The notes under the pieces: generated by a model
What the model saw: the letters and a program-made list of their open reading frames with translations, nothing else
The model's database searches: none
Told to the model about the DNA's origin: nothing
NCBI RefSeq assembly: GCF_965204935.1
Contig: NZ_CBDBFO010000002.1
DNA: 64,000 nt
Strand: one strand, 5' to 3'
Origin: Hoeflea_A sp965204935
Lineage (GTDB): Bacteria > Pseudomonadota > Alphaproteobacteria > Rhizobiales > Rhizobiaceae
Program-made: the position numbers and the translations under genes
Shown: one piece after another, positions 62,253 through 64,000 of the stretch
Numbering within the stretch: position 1 is the stretch's first letter
How the letters are laid out: each line of letters begins with the position of its first letter

Positions 62253-63263
62253 TCACTTCAGCGTCCTTTGTGTCACGAACAGACTTGGCATCCCACGCGC
62301 CCTCAGCGCTCCCCAGATACCGCGGCGGTCAACAAGCATGACAGCAATCGCAATGGCACCGAGCCCGATGAGGTACCATGTTCCAAGATCAGCAGCCACA
62401 TCGCGCAAAACGAAGAAAAGGATTACGCCGATGATTGGTCCTTCGATCGTCCCAAGCCCGCCAATCACGACGATGAATATGACAAATGCAGACCACTCGG
62501 TAACGCTGAAGGCCGCTTCCGGGGTGATGCGAAGTTTTTGAAGAAAGATGAAGGCACCGGTGAGGGCCGTCCCGATTGCCGTGCCGACATAGACCAGGAA
62601 TTTCACGCGCCTGATATCAACGCCAAGGCTGGCAGCAGCGGGTTCGCTGTCTCGAATGGCGGTCAGGGCAAGACCCCACCGAGACCGCAGCAGCAGCCAC
62701 ACACCCAGCACTGCCGCAAGGGCAATAAAAAACGCGATGTAGTACATCATCATTTCACGGGCCGCACGGTCGTCGGCGATCGAGCGTGCCAGCGCAACAG
62801 GCAGTGAAATTCCGGAACCGCCACCAAGAGCGGGAAACTGCGCGGCAATCAGCCTGAAGACTTCGGCAATGACCCAGGTTCCGATTGCAAAATAGGCGCC
62901 TTGCAGGCGGAATGCGATCCAGCCCGTGGGAATTGCGATCAGACCAACAGCGATTGCTGCCAATGGGATGGCCCAAAGCACTGGAATTCCTGCAAACATG
63001 GCCAGCGTGAAAAACAGGTAACCGCCGAGACCGACAAAGGCCTGTTGACCAACCGAGATCAACCCCGTGTAGCCGGCAAGCAGGTTCCACATTTGCGCCA
63101 GGGCTAGAAAGCTCAGGGCCTCCATCAAGAGACGAAGGTCGGCGCGGCCCACCCAAAAGGGGGCTGCAGCCAGGGCGGTGAACCCAACAACCGCAATGCC
63201 GATGAGCACAAAGCGCTGCAAATCGAATGTACGGCCCGCGATTGCCTGTTCTACATGCGCCAT
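62253..63263 (-). CDS. livM: Branched-chain amino-acid-type ABC permease LivM
   Basis: From the ATG at 63263 (MAHVEQA, after AAAGG) the product is 336 residues, with about ten hydrophobic segments. Landmarks are GLISVGQQAFVGLGGYLFF, GAYFAIGTWVIAEVFRLI and the C-terminal GGLGTIEGPIIGVILFF. It forms the channel with LivH. The substrate may be branched-chain amino acids, amides or aromatic acids; the family is broad. It begins four bases after livH ends. The ATPase and binding-protein genes are not in the window. Confidence 0.93.
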   Translation of the reverse strand: MAHVEQAIAGRTFDLQRFVLIGIAVVGFTALAAAPFWVGRADLRLLMEALSFLALAQMWNLLAGYTGLISVGQQAFVGLGGYLFFTLAMFAGIPVLWAIPLAAIAVGLIAIPTGWIAFRLQGAYFAIGTWVIAEVFRLIAAQFPALGGGSGISLPVALARSIADDRAAREMMMYYIAFFIALAAVLGVWLLLRSRWGLALTAIRDSEPAAASLGVDIRRVKFLVYVGTAIGTALTGAFIFLQKLRITPEAAFSVTEWSAFVIFIVVIGGLGTIEGPIIGVILFFVLRDVAADLGTWYLIGLGAIAIAVMLVDRRGIWGALRARGMPSLFVTQRTLK

Positions 63264-63267
63264 TGCC

Positions 63268-64000
63268 CTAACCTTTCGCCTTTGCAAACAGCCCGGTTGG
63301 CCGCACGATTAACACGGCAAGGAATGCCAGGTGCCCGGCCAGAATCTGGTAACCCGCGTCGATCTGGGCGCCAATGGCCTGCGCCACACCAAGTATGATT
63401 CCGCCTGCCAAAGTGCCCCAGATATTGCCCATGCCGCCTATAATCACGGCCTCAAAGGCAAAGAGCAGACGCGAAGGGCCGATTGTCGGATCAAAATTCG
63501 TCTTCATCGCCAGAAGCGTCCCGGCGATCGCCACCACGCCGCTGGCCAGTGCCGTGGCCAATGCAAAGGTATGGCTGTTGTTTGCACCCATCAGGGGAAC
63601 GATCTCAGGATCGTCCGATGTGGCCCGCAAAAGCCGCCCGAGTGCGGTGTTGTAGAAAATATATTGAAGAACGCCGATGATGCCGACGGCAGCCAGGAAC
63701 ATCGCCAGTGGCAGTACACCAACTGCAATCTCGTCCCCGATCGACAGGCTTGCCGTGGCGAAACCGCCGGATGGAACCCGCTGACTGTCCGCGCTGAATG
63801 TCTCCAGGAGGCTGTTCTGAATGATAATCGACAAACCAAAAGTCACCAGGACGGGCGGCAGGATGTCCTCGTCGAGCACCCGGTTCAGCAACACGCGTTG
63901 CCCCAGATATCCCGCGCCTCCCATCAGGATCACGACAAGGGCGATCCCGATCACCGGATGCAGCCCCAGTGTCAGAACGGCAACCAGCATCAGGTAGGCT
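63268..64000 (-). CDS. livH: Branched-chain amino-acid-type ABC permease LivH, 5' end outside window
   Basis: The frame is open to the right edge, so the N-terminus is missing; about 243 residues are seen. The LivH features are DEDILPPVLVTFGLSIIIQN, ATSDDPEIVPLMGANNSHTFALA and FAFEAVIIGGMGNIWGTLAGG. It pairs with LivM in the inner membrane. Confidence 0.93.
   Translation of the reverse strand, partial: AYLMLVAVLTLGLHPVIGIALVVILMGGAGYLGQRVLLNRVLDEDILPPVLVTFGLSIIIQNSLLETFSADSQRVPSGGFATASLSIGDEIAVGVLPLAMFLAAVGIIGVLQYIFYNTALGRLLRATSDDPEIVPLMGANNSHTFALATALASGVVAIAGTLLAMKTNFDPTIGPSRLLFAFEAVIIGGMGNIWGTLAGGIILGVAQAIGAQIDAGYQILAGHLAFLAVLIVRPTGLFAKAKG

Overview
The window reads as an alphaproteobacterial chromosome or large plasmid: moderately high GC, three complete TRAP carboxylate transporters, IclR and AraC regulators, rhizobial/roseobacter-style insertion sequences and a Pao-type molybdenum aldehyde oxidoreductase. 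I cannot name a genus from the sequence alone.

Left part (1-14,031), accessory DNA. The right portion of an IS21-family element (istA tail, istB, 23-bp terminal repeats) ends inside a repeat-rich secreted or autotransporter-like gene and cuts it off. Next come an AraC-type regulator, a glycine-riboswitch-like aptamer on its upstream side, an AMP-forming acyl-CoA synthetase, an intact autotransporter with ten 26-residue passenger repeats, and a second AraC-type regulator. Two complete insertion sequences follow: an IS4-family element with a 9-bp target duplication and a -1 frame break in its transposase, and an IS5/IS1031-type element with a TCA duplication. Between them lies a block of paired hairpin repeats.

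Middle and right part (14,347-60,303), a dense catabolic island of about 46 kb. Transcription units in order are: TRAP-1 divergent from an aldo/keto reductase; an HSL-type esterase divergent from a DMT permease; a flavodoxin-fold quinone reductase divergent from an alpha/beta-hydrolase-like protein plus a luciferase-like monooxygenase; two tandem IclR regulators; aldehyde dehydrogenase plus TRAP-2 divergent from a GMC oxidoreductase, an NmrA protein and an NTF2-like protein; TRAP-3 divergent from an Old Yellow Enzyme; an FMN reductase/glutaryl-CoA-dehydrogenase-like/NmrA/NTF2/SDR/SDR operon; a quinone oxidoreductase/acyl-CoA dehydrogenase/CoA ligase/thiolase/AhpD-like operon divergent from a three-subunit molybdenum hydroxylase plus alcohol dehydrogenase; a sugar-type ABC transporter plus aldehyde dehydrogenase divergent from an AraC regulator; and a periplasmic SMP-30 lactonase. 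Nine of the promoter regions carry one copy each of a related motif (TTGTTCTAWWWT, three free bases, GGRTAT), so the island looks like one regulon; the tandem IclR proteins are the obvious candidate regulators. By inference the genes take up small organic acids or alcohols, oxidise alcohol to aldehyde to acid, activate the acid with CoA and shorten it by beta-oxidation-like steps. The substrate is unknown; a terpenoid, alicyclic or aryl compound would fit the enzyme mix.

Right edge (60,465-64,000): a complete IS66-family element with only tnpC and an 8-bp target duplication, then livM and the start-truncated livH of a branched-chain amino-acid-type ABC transporter running off the window.
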